Positions 1 to 11,792 of a DNA stretch of 64,000 bases are shown piece after piece (the first letter of the stretch is position 1; the number at the start of each line of letters is the position of its first letter). The position numbers and the translations under genes are program-made. The notes under the pieces were generated by a model. The model searched no databases. It saw nothing but the letters and a program-made list of their open reading frames with translations, and was not told the DNA's origin. The stretch comes from Oxyruncus cristatus (lineage: Eukaryota; Chordata; Aves; Passeriformes; Cotingidae). The DNA lies in the NCBI GenBank assembly GCA_013399855.1, contig VXAY01005262.1, positions 304,767 through 368,766 of the forward strand, read 5' to 3'.

Positions 1-3000
1 AGTGTTGATTACTACATATGGCCCAAGAGGATAAATTTGGATGGCTTGATCCATAGGTGCTATGAACCGGTTCAGTAGTCTGTTAATCGCTCTACTACTT
101 TAGTTAGTGGAGAAAAGTTGACATGAACATAGGACAAGATTGAGACTTCTTTTTCTGTGTGGTTTTGCTAGTTTGTTTTGGGGTGGTTTTTGTTTGTTAT
201 GTTTGTTTACCTTTGTGGAACTCTGTGGAACAGTTTAGGAGTTGCAAGTCTGTGTGTATTAGAAAAGTGTTACATTACATGTAGGTATCAATCTATTGCT
301 ACTGTTCCTGAAACCTCGGGTAACAGTCAATCTACAAAGTTATGATATATCCTGAATCCTGCACACTTTTGCAATCCTATAAAAACCAACACTCTACTAC
401 TGTAAAATACTCATATAAATTTTACCCCCAAAGTTTACCCGCTCTTGGATGTTCAAATGTATCACTGAAGGTCTGTATTTGACTGGTCTCCTTCAAAGGA
501 ATTGAACCAGAACATGCTGGAGTCAAAGCTACTGTGAGTGCAGGTTTCCTCAGGTGCAATCTCTTCTTTGCCTCACCTAGAAGTTTTGTCTAGACAGAAT
601 TTGAGTATTTGTCTGAGAATTCCGGACACAGAATCTACAGTGCCATGTATCTTGTGGATAATCTGCCCATGTACAATAAACCCAAAGCATCCCCAAAACC
701 ACTGGACAAATACTGCCTGAATTAAGGAAGTGGATCCCACAGATTTAGGAAGCTTTAAATCCAGCTTTAATTGTATTGTTGTTATAAGAATTTATTATTA
801 TTATTGTTACTACTACTACAGAAATGCAGAAAGTACATAAGGGTTTTAGGAAAAGTATTTGTATGGTGTAAGTATTCCAATATGGAGCATTTGACATAAT
901 ACAGAAAAAAAGATGCATTTTTTTAGGCAATAAGGATCTGAATATATAGTAGTCTGTGGAAAAAGCCATACCTGTAAGTAAAATATTACTGTTCTCTTTG
1001 AGCAGACTACAGTACTTTATAAAGCAAATTTACTTTTGACAATCTGGACACATGAAAAGGGTTTTGACATTTGATTTTAAATGAAAGATAAATATTCTAC
1101 CAGACACCAAACCCCCTTATATAATTGACCACATAACAAAGACAAACATTTAGTGACTCCTGACATGCCTTTATTATCCTGAGTACACTATTTCATTTCC
1201 AAAAGCAGTAGTACAGTAAAATGTAGCAACATGTGCAAATACTTCACTCTGTGATGACAAACATCTCCAGTTACTATGAATAACGTATTTTTCAACATTG
1301 TAAACCTTAAGTGTATTGTTTTATACAAATGGAAATTGGCACAATGCTTTCTGTTCCCTAAACACTACTCCTACTCAGTTCCACACACTCTACAGTTTTC
1401 CCACCACTGGTATGTAAGAAAAACAACAGATATACTCTGAGCTTCTAAACACAACCAAAACCTTCAAATAACATGAAACACATAAGAATTGATGCTAAGT
1501 AGTAATAAAATTACCTAATTACAATCAGATTCGAATTTTAAAACCTGTAAAAGAACCCTCTACATACAAGCATCCTGAAGTTCTACTGTATTCCATTATG
1601 CAGTGTTAAGAGTATTTCAGTAACACTGAAAGACAAAAAAACCCCCCTGCAAACACACAACCCTCCAACAAATTCCAAATTAAGCACTAACTGATTACAA
1701 ATGTTTGCATCAGCTAATTCGGAATTGATAATATATTCTAATAAAGTACACTGAAAACTGATACCGGCAGCTAGTTTTTAAAGCACTATAAAAACAAATT
1801 AGAAGCTTGATAGGTATTTTTAAAAAGGGGCATTGAACTGTTCCTGAATTGACTTTGCCTAATTTTTCTAATAAAGGAATAATCAAAGATTTTATTTTTG
1901 TAATTTTGTATTATTTCCATGTTTATAGTAGTACACAATGATTCTTAGTGCTATGGACTATAATCACAACTTTACAGTTAAGGACAGAGAAATAATTTAT
2001 AAGCATTGTCTGCATCATTCTTTATTTTTTAAAAAGAAGGAAACCTTTTTAAGTAGACTCTCAGGAATACTGTAAGGGAAAAGACCATTTTAAAATAAAA
2101 ACACAACAAAAGCTCATGCAACATTTTTTATTAACAGGACAGCACATTAACATTCCCCAGGATTAGTCAAAAATTGTACACTTAAGGAGCAATACTTTCC
2201 TAGATAAGTTATCACATTCTTTCCTATGATCTAGTTTATGACAAAAGTGTCCCAGCTCACTGCTTTTTAGTGGGTGGTACAACTGAGAGTGCCTTCAGCC
2301 ATTGTCAGCAAGACAAAAAACAAGCATTTCAGCAGGTATCCATTTTCCCGAAAAAAACCCTCAATCCTAATTTATAATCTCATTGTAGAATTTGAGAATA
2401 GAACACTCATGATCACAGAAAAATTCATCATGCCAACTTATTATCCAGTGCACCCTCTTGCTTCTACAGGCAACTGAAAACCTGAACAAGCACTGGAGCA
2501 GGTAGAACATGAGTAGGTGCAGGATTTACTAAATTAATTGAAGTTAACTGAATTGGTCTAGCGTAGGACTCCATATTTTCCTTAAAAAAAGGCATATAAT
2601 GGATTTCGAATCAGAAAAGCATAGTGGAAAACACTTGTTTTGCTAGTAAATAGAATAGGGAAGCTCTGTTTAGGTCTCCTTTATTTAAAGTTTGTTTTGA
2701 TCTCCTACAAAACATATATTACATACTAAGAAAAAAATCTCTAACCATTAAATTTTTTTTTATGTTTCTACAGACAAAGGTTGGGTGGGGCAGGAGTTTT
2801 TTTTTTTATTTCTTAAGGACAGCAACTTTTGAATCTAAGTTACAACCTTAATAAACTGTAAGGCTGATAGGGACAGCACTGGTACTGCAATATACAATGC
2901 AATCTACATATCTATCTTCCACTAGTGTTAGCACAAGTCCCATATAGACAGGGAATGAATTCCATTAGAGGACCCTGTTTTCCTCTAGCTGTGTATCCAT

Positions 3001-4126
3001 AACTCCCCACTAAAAGGAATGGAAGAAACACATGCTCACACAGGAATGAACAGACCTTCACAACATATGCAAAACATATGATGCATAGTGTTAGTCATCT
3101 TTTCCTTCCCAATGAAATGAAACAGAGAGTAAAAAGGAAGCTTTGTTTTCTTACTTTATTGAATTAAATTGCATAGCATATAAAAATCTCCAAAATATTC
3201 AAATTTTCACTTCTCTTAAGTCCACAAGAGTCCCAATTATTTTCTCAGCAAGTTTAATTAAGCTACAGCTAAGCAAATTTCCTTTTCAGTACTTTGTAGA
3301 GTGTAAGTATGATCACAATGCATAGTTACACAATAATTGGACTAATCAAAGCTATAAAATGTCAGCATTGTGAATGAAGTAGTGTTGCTCATTAAACTTT
3401 TACAAAAGAATTACTATAAATTCAGCCTACGTGCAGCAACACTTCCTGTGCAAACAAACACAGATAATGCAACAAGCTTGAAACACTGCCAAGCTGGCAG
3501 ACTGGCAGCACAAATTATGCAAAGAACCAGAAAGCCTTCAGTAGATTCAATAGAGCTTGGAGGATAAGAATGATTAAGTGTTTCTGTGTACAACTACAAA
3601 TCACAGTAATGAATCAGACTAAAATTTCCAATAAGGGACTTAACTGCACCAGCTGGCCTTCTTCAGCAGCATTATAATGTGAAATGATGACATCCTAAAT
3701 AGTGGTGTTTGCAACTTTCACAAAATCTGCCCAAAGCAAGTCCTTTGTTTTGCTTTAGTTTTTTGAAAGGCTGTTTGGTTTTTTTAATCATAACAAAGCA
3801 TTGCAGCACCTAAAGATACAGAAGAGTTACAAAGCTATATTGTTCCTTCTTCTTTTCCTTTTTTCCTAACCAAATGAGAGAATCTTCCATGTCAGTTCTA
3901 ACTGACTCTCTTTTAAAACTGCTCACACTAATATAGCTACAGATTTGTAATTACAGCTTTTTTCCCCTTTTTTAAATCAAAAACTTAGTGGTAACAAGTT
4001 TAAATTGAAAGCCCTCTTTCTTTTATTGTACCTCATAGCCCAAAGTACAATATTTTGAAAATCTGGAATACATGTAACCATACAATATGAACAAAAAGAG
4101 TAGATAGGCATGTGTACATATTTATT

Positions 4127-4163
4127 CATATGTATGTACGCGCACGTATATACGCACATGTGT
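4127..4163. repeat. 37-bp perfectly alternating pyrimidine-purine tract
   Basis: From catatgtatgtacgcgcacg to the following tatatacgcacatgtgt every step alternates pyrimidine and purine, including a CGCGC core. Such tracts can adopt Z-DNA. Two opposing short open frames over it are by-products. Confidence 0.85.
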
Positions 4164-6402
4164 CCATACGTGCATTTCTATTCAAACAGCCCTCTCACAT
4201 TTTTGGACTTTGTCACTTGTTATGCTTGGGGGCATAATCTCAGCCATACAGTACCAACAGCCATGGAAACAGGAGAGATTCTGGCTTGCTTTTCAGTGGA
4301 ATCAGTGTTACTCTGAGCTTCTGTCACATCATCCAGGCTAATCCATCTAATGCTTCAGAGCCCAGCACTCATTACTTCCAAGCTGAGAAGGAACGTTTTC
4401 CTCAAGTTATAATACTAAGATGAACACACCCAGGGAAGAATTTCTGCTAATCTAAAAATGCATTTAGACCGGTTTTCCCCATTTTTCAGAGAAACCATAA
4501 GAGAGCAGGAGTCCAAGGCAAGACAATTGTCTAGATGACCAATTATTTGAACCAAATCAGCACTTTAAAATGTCACTTAACTCAAAACCCTAAAGGAAGT
4601 TGTAACAAGATTAAGTGCTAGCACGAAATCTATCAAGCTATCCAATTCCTCTACCTTAATGAATTAAATTAGGTGATGTAACATCTTTACCACTATCAGC
4701 TTCTGTCAGTCTATAATAAAGTGACGCTCTTTAATACGCTTTAATAGTGAAACTGCGGTAACTTTAAGACTGGGTCAACAGTCGAAAATACTAGAAAATT
4801 TTTATTAATCACTAAATTCAGGTCCTACTCCACACAAGTTTGGGGCAGGGAACCATCATCACTAAACTTAACTTCATTTCACAGAACTCTTAAGATTTAG
4901 TCACTAATTCTTAGAGAGTGAATTCTGCATCATTAGGCCCCCTATACTGCTCACCTTCTACCCAGCTGTGCAACTTACAGAGGTCCATTCTGCACACTTC
5001 TCTGGAACCTGTCCTGTGGAGCTCTAATAGAAAAACAGCCACTATAATTTTTTGTTTCTTTCTTTTAACTTAGATAAATGCTTTCTTCTTATTACTCTCT
5101 ATTCATTACTAGTGAATTCTTCTCATTTTCCAGGTGATCATCATCTATAACTGAAATGTTTTCACCATGACTAAGTTTTCTCTCCTACCTTAACCTTAAT
5201 AAAATAGGGTGGGGATTTTTAGAATTGCTAGTATCATCAGAATCTGTTGCTGTTAATATTTATTGGGAACCAGTTACTCGTAAAGAACATCCAAAAGATG
5301 TGCACTTCTACACAAGGAAATTATATTCTTATGAATACCTTCCCTATATTATTAAAATGACACAGGTATAAGCTGCTATTATAAAGAAGGAAAAAAACAG
5401 TACAAAGACAAGACAAAGAAAGGACAATAAATGACTGTAAAGCATAAGAGGTATAATCTGCAAAGAGAAAGAAAGTAAATCATAAATGAAGAAATGTCCT
5501 ACAAAAGGAATGATCTATTGTTTGTAAGTAATTCCCTACAGATTTCTTATACCTAATATATGAAATAAAAACTGGATCTAAAATGCTTGAATTGCGTTAC
5601 AATTGCTTCCTACTCTGAAACCTGAGAACAAATGATCGGAGAAGGTAAAAAATCCAATGGGAAGAAAAAGGAGGTTCAGTGTGCTTACACAAGTAAGAAC
5701 TGTCAAGTCTTTAAATATTCCTACTCCATCTTAACATGCTGTGGATATAACAAGGCAGACACAAATGCAATATATTTCTGCCGTAGCAGGGAACTGTTGT
5801 GTTGATCTGAATATTTTACATAAACTTATAAGAGCACAGCAGGACCTTCACAATGGGGTCAGGGGGCTTTATCTCTGGTGGGGAATTCCTAAAAGAGACA
5901 GATCTACATGTACCTAGAAAAAGTCCACACGCCTTTAATGCATTGAATAATTTAATGTCTCTAAGGAGTGATTGATTTAAGGTATCAATTTTATGCAGTA
6001 CTTTTGTTCTACTTACAGAAGAAGAAAAAGAGAGTGTTTTCTCAGATTCCACTAGGTTCAGTAAGTACAAGGTTAGTCACTGGGTTCTAATATATCAAAG
6101 ACACTAGGCTTTCCCTGGAGCATGATCTTTGGCTCAAAACTGTTTCACAACTACCTCATTTTCAGAACTTAATTAGAACTTCACCTATACACTGCTTTGC
6201 TTTGTACAGTAGCCTATGATTCACAGAACATTAGTCTTATTGAAAATTACAGTATGTGTCAATTAATACTACAATTGTCTGTTTCAAATCAAAGAGGAAG
6301 TTAACTATTCAACAGGACCTGAAAATCTGTGATACCTTGCTGCTGAACTAATTTTTCCACTTTCCTAAGCCTGCTTAGCTACCATCTTCCATGGCCTTAA
6401 TG

Positions 6403-6407
6403 AGCTC
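6403..6407. repeat. Target-site duplication, left copy (AGCTC)
   Basis: AGCTC directly left of the LTR at 6408-6781; the same five bases follow it at 6782-6786. Extending to six bases breaks the match (GAGCTC against AAGCTC, the latter including the last LTR base). Confidence 0.8.
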
Positions 6408-6781
6408 TGCGGACGGAGGAGCACGAGACATATGTATACGACCAATATGATCCACAAAATGTCCGATTTATTCAACAAAGACTGATTCTTAAATACAGTC
6501 CACACACCCTGGTGACAATTTCATTGGTACAGGTCATAGATCAAACTATAAACATGCATTACTAATACACTTCTAATTGGGTGCAACAGGTATCCGGGCA
6601 GAGTAAGAAGTTTGTTATCTGGTCAGTTGTCCTGCCTCCTTCTTGGATGAAATCCACCTTTGTCCTAACCTTAGAGACTGTAGCCATCTTAGATCACACC
6701 CTGGCATTCTGTTTATGCTAAGGTGTATAGGCAAAGCCTCAGGAGTGCAGAACAGATTGTTCACACAATGTTGTTACCACA
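6408..6781 (-). mobile_element. Solo LTR of an avian endogenous retrovirus, 374 bp
   Basis: Bounded on the plus strand by TGCGGACGGAGG and GTTACCACA and flanked by a 5-bp direct repeat AGCTC (6403-6407 and 6782-6786). In its own (minus) orientation it opens TGTGGTAACAACA and closes TCCGTCCGCA, the TG...CA ends of an LTR. A polyadenylation signal AATAAA lies on the minus strand at 6467-6472, about 60 bp from the LTR 3' end, as expected for a short R-U5. No internal retroviral region adjoins either side, so it is a solo LTR left by recombination. A 5-bp duplication is more usual for ERV1/ERVL-like than ERVK-like elements, but the family is not assigned. It is in the same sense as SPOCK3. Confidence 0.85.
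6467..6472 (-). terminator. LTR polyadenylation signal AATAAA (minus strand)
   Basis: TTTATT on the plus strand within the solo LTR, reading AATAAA on the minus strand in the context GTTGAATAAATCGG. It is in the R-region position expected of an LTR and in the same sense as SPOCK3 transcription. Whether it is used is unknown. Confidence 0.55.
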
Positions 6782-6786
6782 AGCTC
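6782..6786. repeat. Target-site duplication, right copy (AGCTC)
   Basis: Right partner of 6403-6407, immediately after the terminal CA of the LTR. Confidence 0.8.
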
Positions 6787-7220
6787 CTACATGTTGTGGT
6801 GTCAGCACATATCCCTTCTTTCCTTGCTCAAAATGGTAACAAGAAGTACATGAAGATTTAAGGATTTATCTTTACCACCTACTGCTCTGCATATAGAAAA
6901 AGTAGACAATTTCTCTTAGTATCATGAATATTCTGCCTGTGACCATAACATTCCCATCAACATATCCCAGTATTAGTAATACTGTTTTCTAACATTCTTC
7001 AAGTTGTATCTGGAACTGAATGATGTATACTCCAAAACATTTCACTATTTCATGTACACAGTCTTTTTCCCCCTGAAGTGATAAAGCGTATCACTTAACC
7101 AATAAACTGGAAAGCACAAAGGGATGGAAAAACACCATTTAGCCAAAGGAAAAGTTAATGACAAACTCCCAAATTTAAAAGAATCAAAAAAAAATTCTAT
7201 TTTACACTATCCTTTGAATT

Positions 7221-7287
7221 ACCTGTTTATGATATAGTCTAGTGCAGGCAGCTGTCTATGATACCTGTTTATGATATAGTCTAGTGC
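7221..7287. repeat. Exact 25-bp direct duplication, period 42
   Basis: The unit beginning acctgtttatgatatagtct occurs at 7221-7245 and again, without mismatch, at 7263-7287. An exact match suggests a recent local duplication. Confidence 0.9.
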
Positions 7288-9250
7288 TCCCTTCCCACAG
7301 CAATCCACATGGAAGTACTTGGATAAATAACATTTATATATACATCCTGCATGTCTTCCCCTCCTCAAGTACATCCTCTTTCTTTTGTAGGATGAAAGAA
7401 GAGTGCTAAGAGTATAGCACACGGAACACAGCTTCCACCACAGTTAGAGCCAGCAGAGATGCTACCTGCTACCAACAAAAATCTTGCACCTCTAAGCATG
7501 CCCCCCATAATTTCAAAAGCTCTGGTACTGCAAACTACTCTCACGACCATTGTTCTACAACACTTATTTCACCTTTTTGTCAAACACTATTCAGTCTTTC
7601 CAGGACAGTACATATAGAAAGCTCTTGTCTGGGAATGCTATGGCACCGCAGAAGCGTGCTAGAAGAGAACTTGCCATCTTGGCAGTCTACCAGAAAAGGA
7701 AATGAGCCTTGAGATTAAACTGAGGGAAGACCATGACCTCAGCTGTCATGGAAACTGAGGAAATAGCAAAACCATAGGCTTGTCTGACACATAATTCCAT
7801 AAAAAGCGCAGTGAGATGCAGCAGCTGGTTTTGAAACCATTCAAAGGCAAGCACACTGCAGCAAGAACACAGTGCTGAGATCCTGGAGCTAATAGAAAGG
7901 TTAATAGTTCTGAAAGGACAAGAAGAATCATCACTGAAGTGTGAAGTTCACATTAATTAATCCTATTGGGACCTTGTCATATTGTGTCACTAACAGCCTT
8001 GCAGATGGCTGGGATATCCACCCACGCTTCACTGTGTGGTACTGAGGTGCCGTCAGTAATCCACGTAGGGCTACAATAGTTTGGAGATCGTACTGTACAG
8101 ATAAGAACACCTGGGAGCATGGACTGAATAATAATGTCTATGCCTACCTGGTTTTTTCTGCAGGTCGATTTCTTACAATCAACAAAAGAAATTACTAAAT
8201 CGATTCCTCCATTTGATAAAATTATCAGAGTTCACTGATTAGCAACCTCTCTGTTTATGCAATTACATAAAAAAGGTAACAATTTTTATACAGAAGTTTA
8301 TGAACTAGGTAATAGGGCTGCTTGGGAATGCTGCTACTAATAATAGATAATTTAACTATAAATCTGAGCATTTCAACTTGCAGACAGTACAGAAAAATCT
8401 ATTCAGCTGTAGCTGTATTTCATGCTTCTTTCTCTGGGGTAGCTCAAAGGTGACCATAAGCTTTTTATTTATCTTGAAGGTACGCAAAGTCTCCTCTTCT
8501 CTGTCTCTTGAGGATCATCTTTGCCACTGTATCAATTCAAAACTACTCAAACTACACTGTATCAATGCTCAAAACTACTTTTCCTGCACAAGAGTCTTGG
8601 GAATAATCTCTGGAGCATTTATGGATCTACATAGCAAATATGTCCAAATTGAAATCAAGTTCTTTATGAAGAGTTCCCAGTAATCTCTCAAAAAGGTCTC
8701 AACTGTTTTTCCAGAAAAAACTGTATAACATAAATAAGTAAGAAAAGGCAATCTTTGAAGAGCATCACATGTGCACACACACAAACTAAGTAAAACTGAA
8801 AAATTACTGGGATTATATTTTGCAAATATAAATAGTTTTATTCCCAACAGATTACACACAACTGATATGTCAGAAATAGATACAGGCAGAAAACATAACT
8901 GGACAGGTGATAATATAAACCTCATCAAATTTTTACCAAGACTTGTAAAGAGTGGACTAGTCCTTTGGGAACTCTGAAAAACAGATGGTTCTGCTGAAAA
9001 TCAATATACAAATTATAGATATCAGTGAAGGAATAACACGTTGGGCCAAAGAAGTTAATAGCGGTAAAGAGACCAAGCAGACACGACTGTTTGTGTATAT
9101 GCTATTCTTATCCCACCATACACAGAAAGGTGAGAGACTGCATGAAGAAAACCTTTTTAGAAAGAAAGAATGAAACAAATGATTTCTCCTTTATGTGGTA
9201 ATCTGGAGGAACAGGGAGATCTAAGCTTGGGAAATCCCTGTTTTGGGATT

Positions 9251-9270
9251 TCATCTAGCTTCATCTAGCT
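9251..9270. repeat. Exact 10-bp tandem duplication
   Basis: tcatctagct twice in tandem. Confidence 0.85.
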
Positions 9271-10705
9271 TACAAGACTAGAGTTACAGTGCTATTTATA
9301 ATCACCAAGTTGGTGCCATTCCAAAGTTTCACATTATTGATTGTATTATATTCAGACAAGTTTTGTTTCTTAAAATACTACCTTTCTAAAAGAGTACCAA
9401 GAACTGTGGGAGGAATAATACAGGGATGAAGACTGATGTCAAAAAGTTTCTTAATTCAATCACATACATATCTTCATCTAAGCTAAAAAAGTTTTCAGTC
9501 CTCATCTACTGCGTGTATACTTAACTTGGAGATGTCATTTTTTTTTCCACTGTTTTCAATGACGTGCAACACCTCTTAGAAATTTCAAATTAATGTGTTT
9601 TCTTGGACAGTTAGCACTGACATATTCCTGACACTTAGCATGCAGTTGAAATTACACTACCTAGCTTTGTCTGATAGTTCTTGCACCTTATATAGTACCT
9701 TATCAAACTAAAATGCCTAGTTCTAAACTGAGATTGTTTAAAATAACAGTGTAACTTTGCAAATAATGTCATGTTTTTTTAATTAACTTCAGCTGCATAT
9801 CAAGAACAGTTTAAACTTTTCACTATGTTCTACCTTGCTTGTTTGAAAAGCTCCACATGGATGTATTTAACATAACTAGAGCAACATTTCTTACATCATT
9901 CGTGAAACTGTACTTGAAATAACCCTCTTCCAACAGACAAGAAGGTCTTTTATTTCCCTTAGCTCTTTTCAGCCCCTACTGAGGAAAGCACTGTAGCAGA
10001 CAGTTAAACCAAATTATTGAAGTTTAGCCATTCTGCTACGTCTCATTTCCCACAACGAATTGCAAAAAAACCTAACAATCTCAAGCCACAGTGCAACTTG
10101 ACTCCATCTCCTCAGCACACAAAGATCATGACACAACTAAATCTACAGTTCAGGCCCTACATATTCATATTTCTGCCCCAGAAAAAGCTACGAAAGTACA
10201 TCACTTTATCATGTATTTTATCCTTATATTTAACCAGGTCAGCATGGAAATAAAACTGGAATGCACAGAAGAAGAGAAAAAAGGGGGAAAAAGCCCCAAC
10301 TTCAAACCACTTACACTGTATTAAGTTGTTACGTACACTTTAAGAGGCAGTTTTGAGTTCTCAGGCTTCATATAAGAAGTGATGTCAAAGTAATGTACAG
10401 CAGCAGGACATTATCATAATCATTTTATTCATTTGCTACTGGCACAGTTGGTATTTCCCTAAATCTATTTGTACCAGAAGCTCGCAATATTTAAATATGT
10501 ACCCCTTCTAGTTTACCAGCCTATCGAAAAAATCAAATATTAAACATTATAATCAAACTGTGCATACATAATTACTGCTAAAATCCCCCTCTACTCTTCT
10601 TATATGCTGTTAAGTAACTAAACTAATTATAATGGATTTCTGGTTTAAAAGTCAGTCATGAACACTATAAAAAACGTCTACGGGATTAACTTCAGGAGTA
10701 TTTAC

Positions 10706-10820
10706 CTGTGAGTAAGCCTTCGGTGACTAATGCAAACAGCAGTTTGTTGATCCTGTGCAACACAGACTTTATGGCGACTACATTTCATCTTCAAACATGG
10801 ATCTTTAGCCGGATCTAAAG
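10706..10820 (-). CDS. SPOCK3: SPOCK3 (testican-3) internal coding exon, start of follistatin-like domain
   Basis: Internal exon of testican-3, a secreted extracellular-matrix proteoglycan. Read on the minus strand it gives 37 whole codons flanked by split codons. It begins LDPAKDPCLKMKC, continues CSRHKVCVAQDQQTAVC, and ends ISHRRLTH. The four cysteines (DPC, MKC, KVC, AVC) suit the N-terminal, EGF-like half of a follistatin-like module, which in testicans precedes the Kazal-type part. The sequence matches my memory of vertebrate testican-3 nearly residue for residue and is clearly less like testican-1. Splice sites: the acceptor reads ctatttttag before CTTTAG, with a weak pyrimidine tract; the donor reads CACAG before gtaaat. 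The exon begins with the last two bases of an Ala codon (G|CT), matching the G at the end of the 25205-25250 exon, and ends on AG of a split Arg codon. The open frame continues into intron at both ends, so the ATG in the wider frame is not a real start. The next exon, encoding the Kazal half, is not in the window. Confidence 0.93.
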
Positions 10821-11689
10821 CTAAAAATAGTTTTAGAAATTTGTTAACAATTATCTTGAAACATGCAATTAAAACAAGAAACACCACACAAAAAAACCCA
10901 CCAAGTTTGTGGAGAGGTTGTACAGCATGCTGGACTGAAAGCAGCTGACAGTCACCAGGAAAAAAAAGCAGCTGTGTAGGTAAGAAAATACTCACCACTA
11001 TATTCTTTTAACAATTGCCACTCTCTGATTGCTACTTCCAACTTGAAAGCATTTTCCCTTTAACTCTTTACTAAGATACAACTGGGTTCTTCCTACTCAG
11101 CATTACGTGGTGAACAATGGCACTGAATTTAATGAGAAATTATTACTCAGGTGAGATTTTAGTAGAAGTAAAATATGTAGGCAAGTGATTTGTATGACTC
11201 TTTATATATAAATTGTACTTGCTTCTAGGCCTCTACTTCTCTGCTTTGTGAGTTTTAGAGGCTTTTTTTTGTAGCTGTTACTTTAGGCATCCTCTATACT
11301 CATTTTTCAAGTACAATTCCAACTAAAAATAGGGATTTCTGGCTGTACTAAAAAAGTCAAATAATTTTGTTTGTTGCTTATTACTAAACTTGCATTTTTC
11401 TCGCGTTGCCATGCCTACACAACTATAATATAGAAAAGCATCTGCCAATTTAAGCTCTCACTAGAAACAAACAACTTCTCCCTTCTCCTATCTCCTGGTG
11501 TCTTTCAGGTAGATCTAAATATTCCAAAACTAATTTTTTTATACCTATCAGAATATTTTTTTATCAAGGTAGAAAGCTATGAACAATTAGAATTCCATTT
11601 CCCTGTGTTCTTCACTTCAGCGTGTTACTGCCCAGTATTCAGTTACATTTCAGAAATTTCCCATTTTTTTAACATCTGCTTATAAAATA

Positions 11690-11792
11690 TCACAGAACCA
11701 CAGAACATTCTGAATTGGAAGGGACACACAAGTATCACTGACTCAAGCTCTTATTCCTGCACCCAAAGAATCACACCATGTGCCTGAGAGCA
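11690..11792 (-). mobile_element. CR1 LINE 3'-end fragment
   Basis: On the plus strand it reads like the reverse complement of a CR1 3' UTR: cacagaaccacagaacattc, then ttggaagggac, then an actcaagctc segment and caccatgtgcctgagagca. Only about 100 bp is recognisable, and the coding part is missing. Confidence 0.8.

Larger units (their letters stand above)
1..10705 (-). other. SPOCK3: SPOCK3 intron, partial (downstream of the 115-bp exon)
   Basis: Starts at the donor gtaaat next to 10706 and runs off the left edge. It contains the solo LTR 6408-6781, an alternating purine-pyrimidine tract at 4127-4163, a 25-bp direct duplication at 7221-7287, an exact 10-bp tandem duplication (tcatctagct) at 9251-9270, a T/G-rich stretch at about 150-225 and a (tta)n-like patch near 785-815. 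I looked on the minus strand for the exon encoding the Kazal part (a reading like VCGSDGHTY) and did not see it. In 1-4100, 4200-6400, 7300-9240 and 9280-10700 I see only AT-rich unique-looking sequence. Confidence 0.8.

Noticed and set aside
5816..6070. 84-codon minus-strand open frame in the SPOCK3 sense
   Set aside because: I tested it as the next SPOCK3 exon, but the peptide does not resemble the Kazal, calcium-binding or thyroglobulin regions.
10821..10998. Extension of the SPOCK3 open frame upstream to an apparent start codon
   Set aside because: It is intronic. The acceptor at 10821-10822 and the phase match to the previous exon define the real exon edge.
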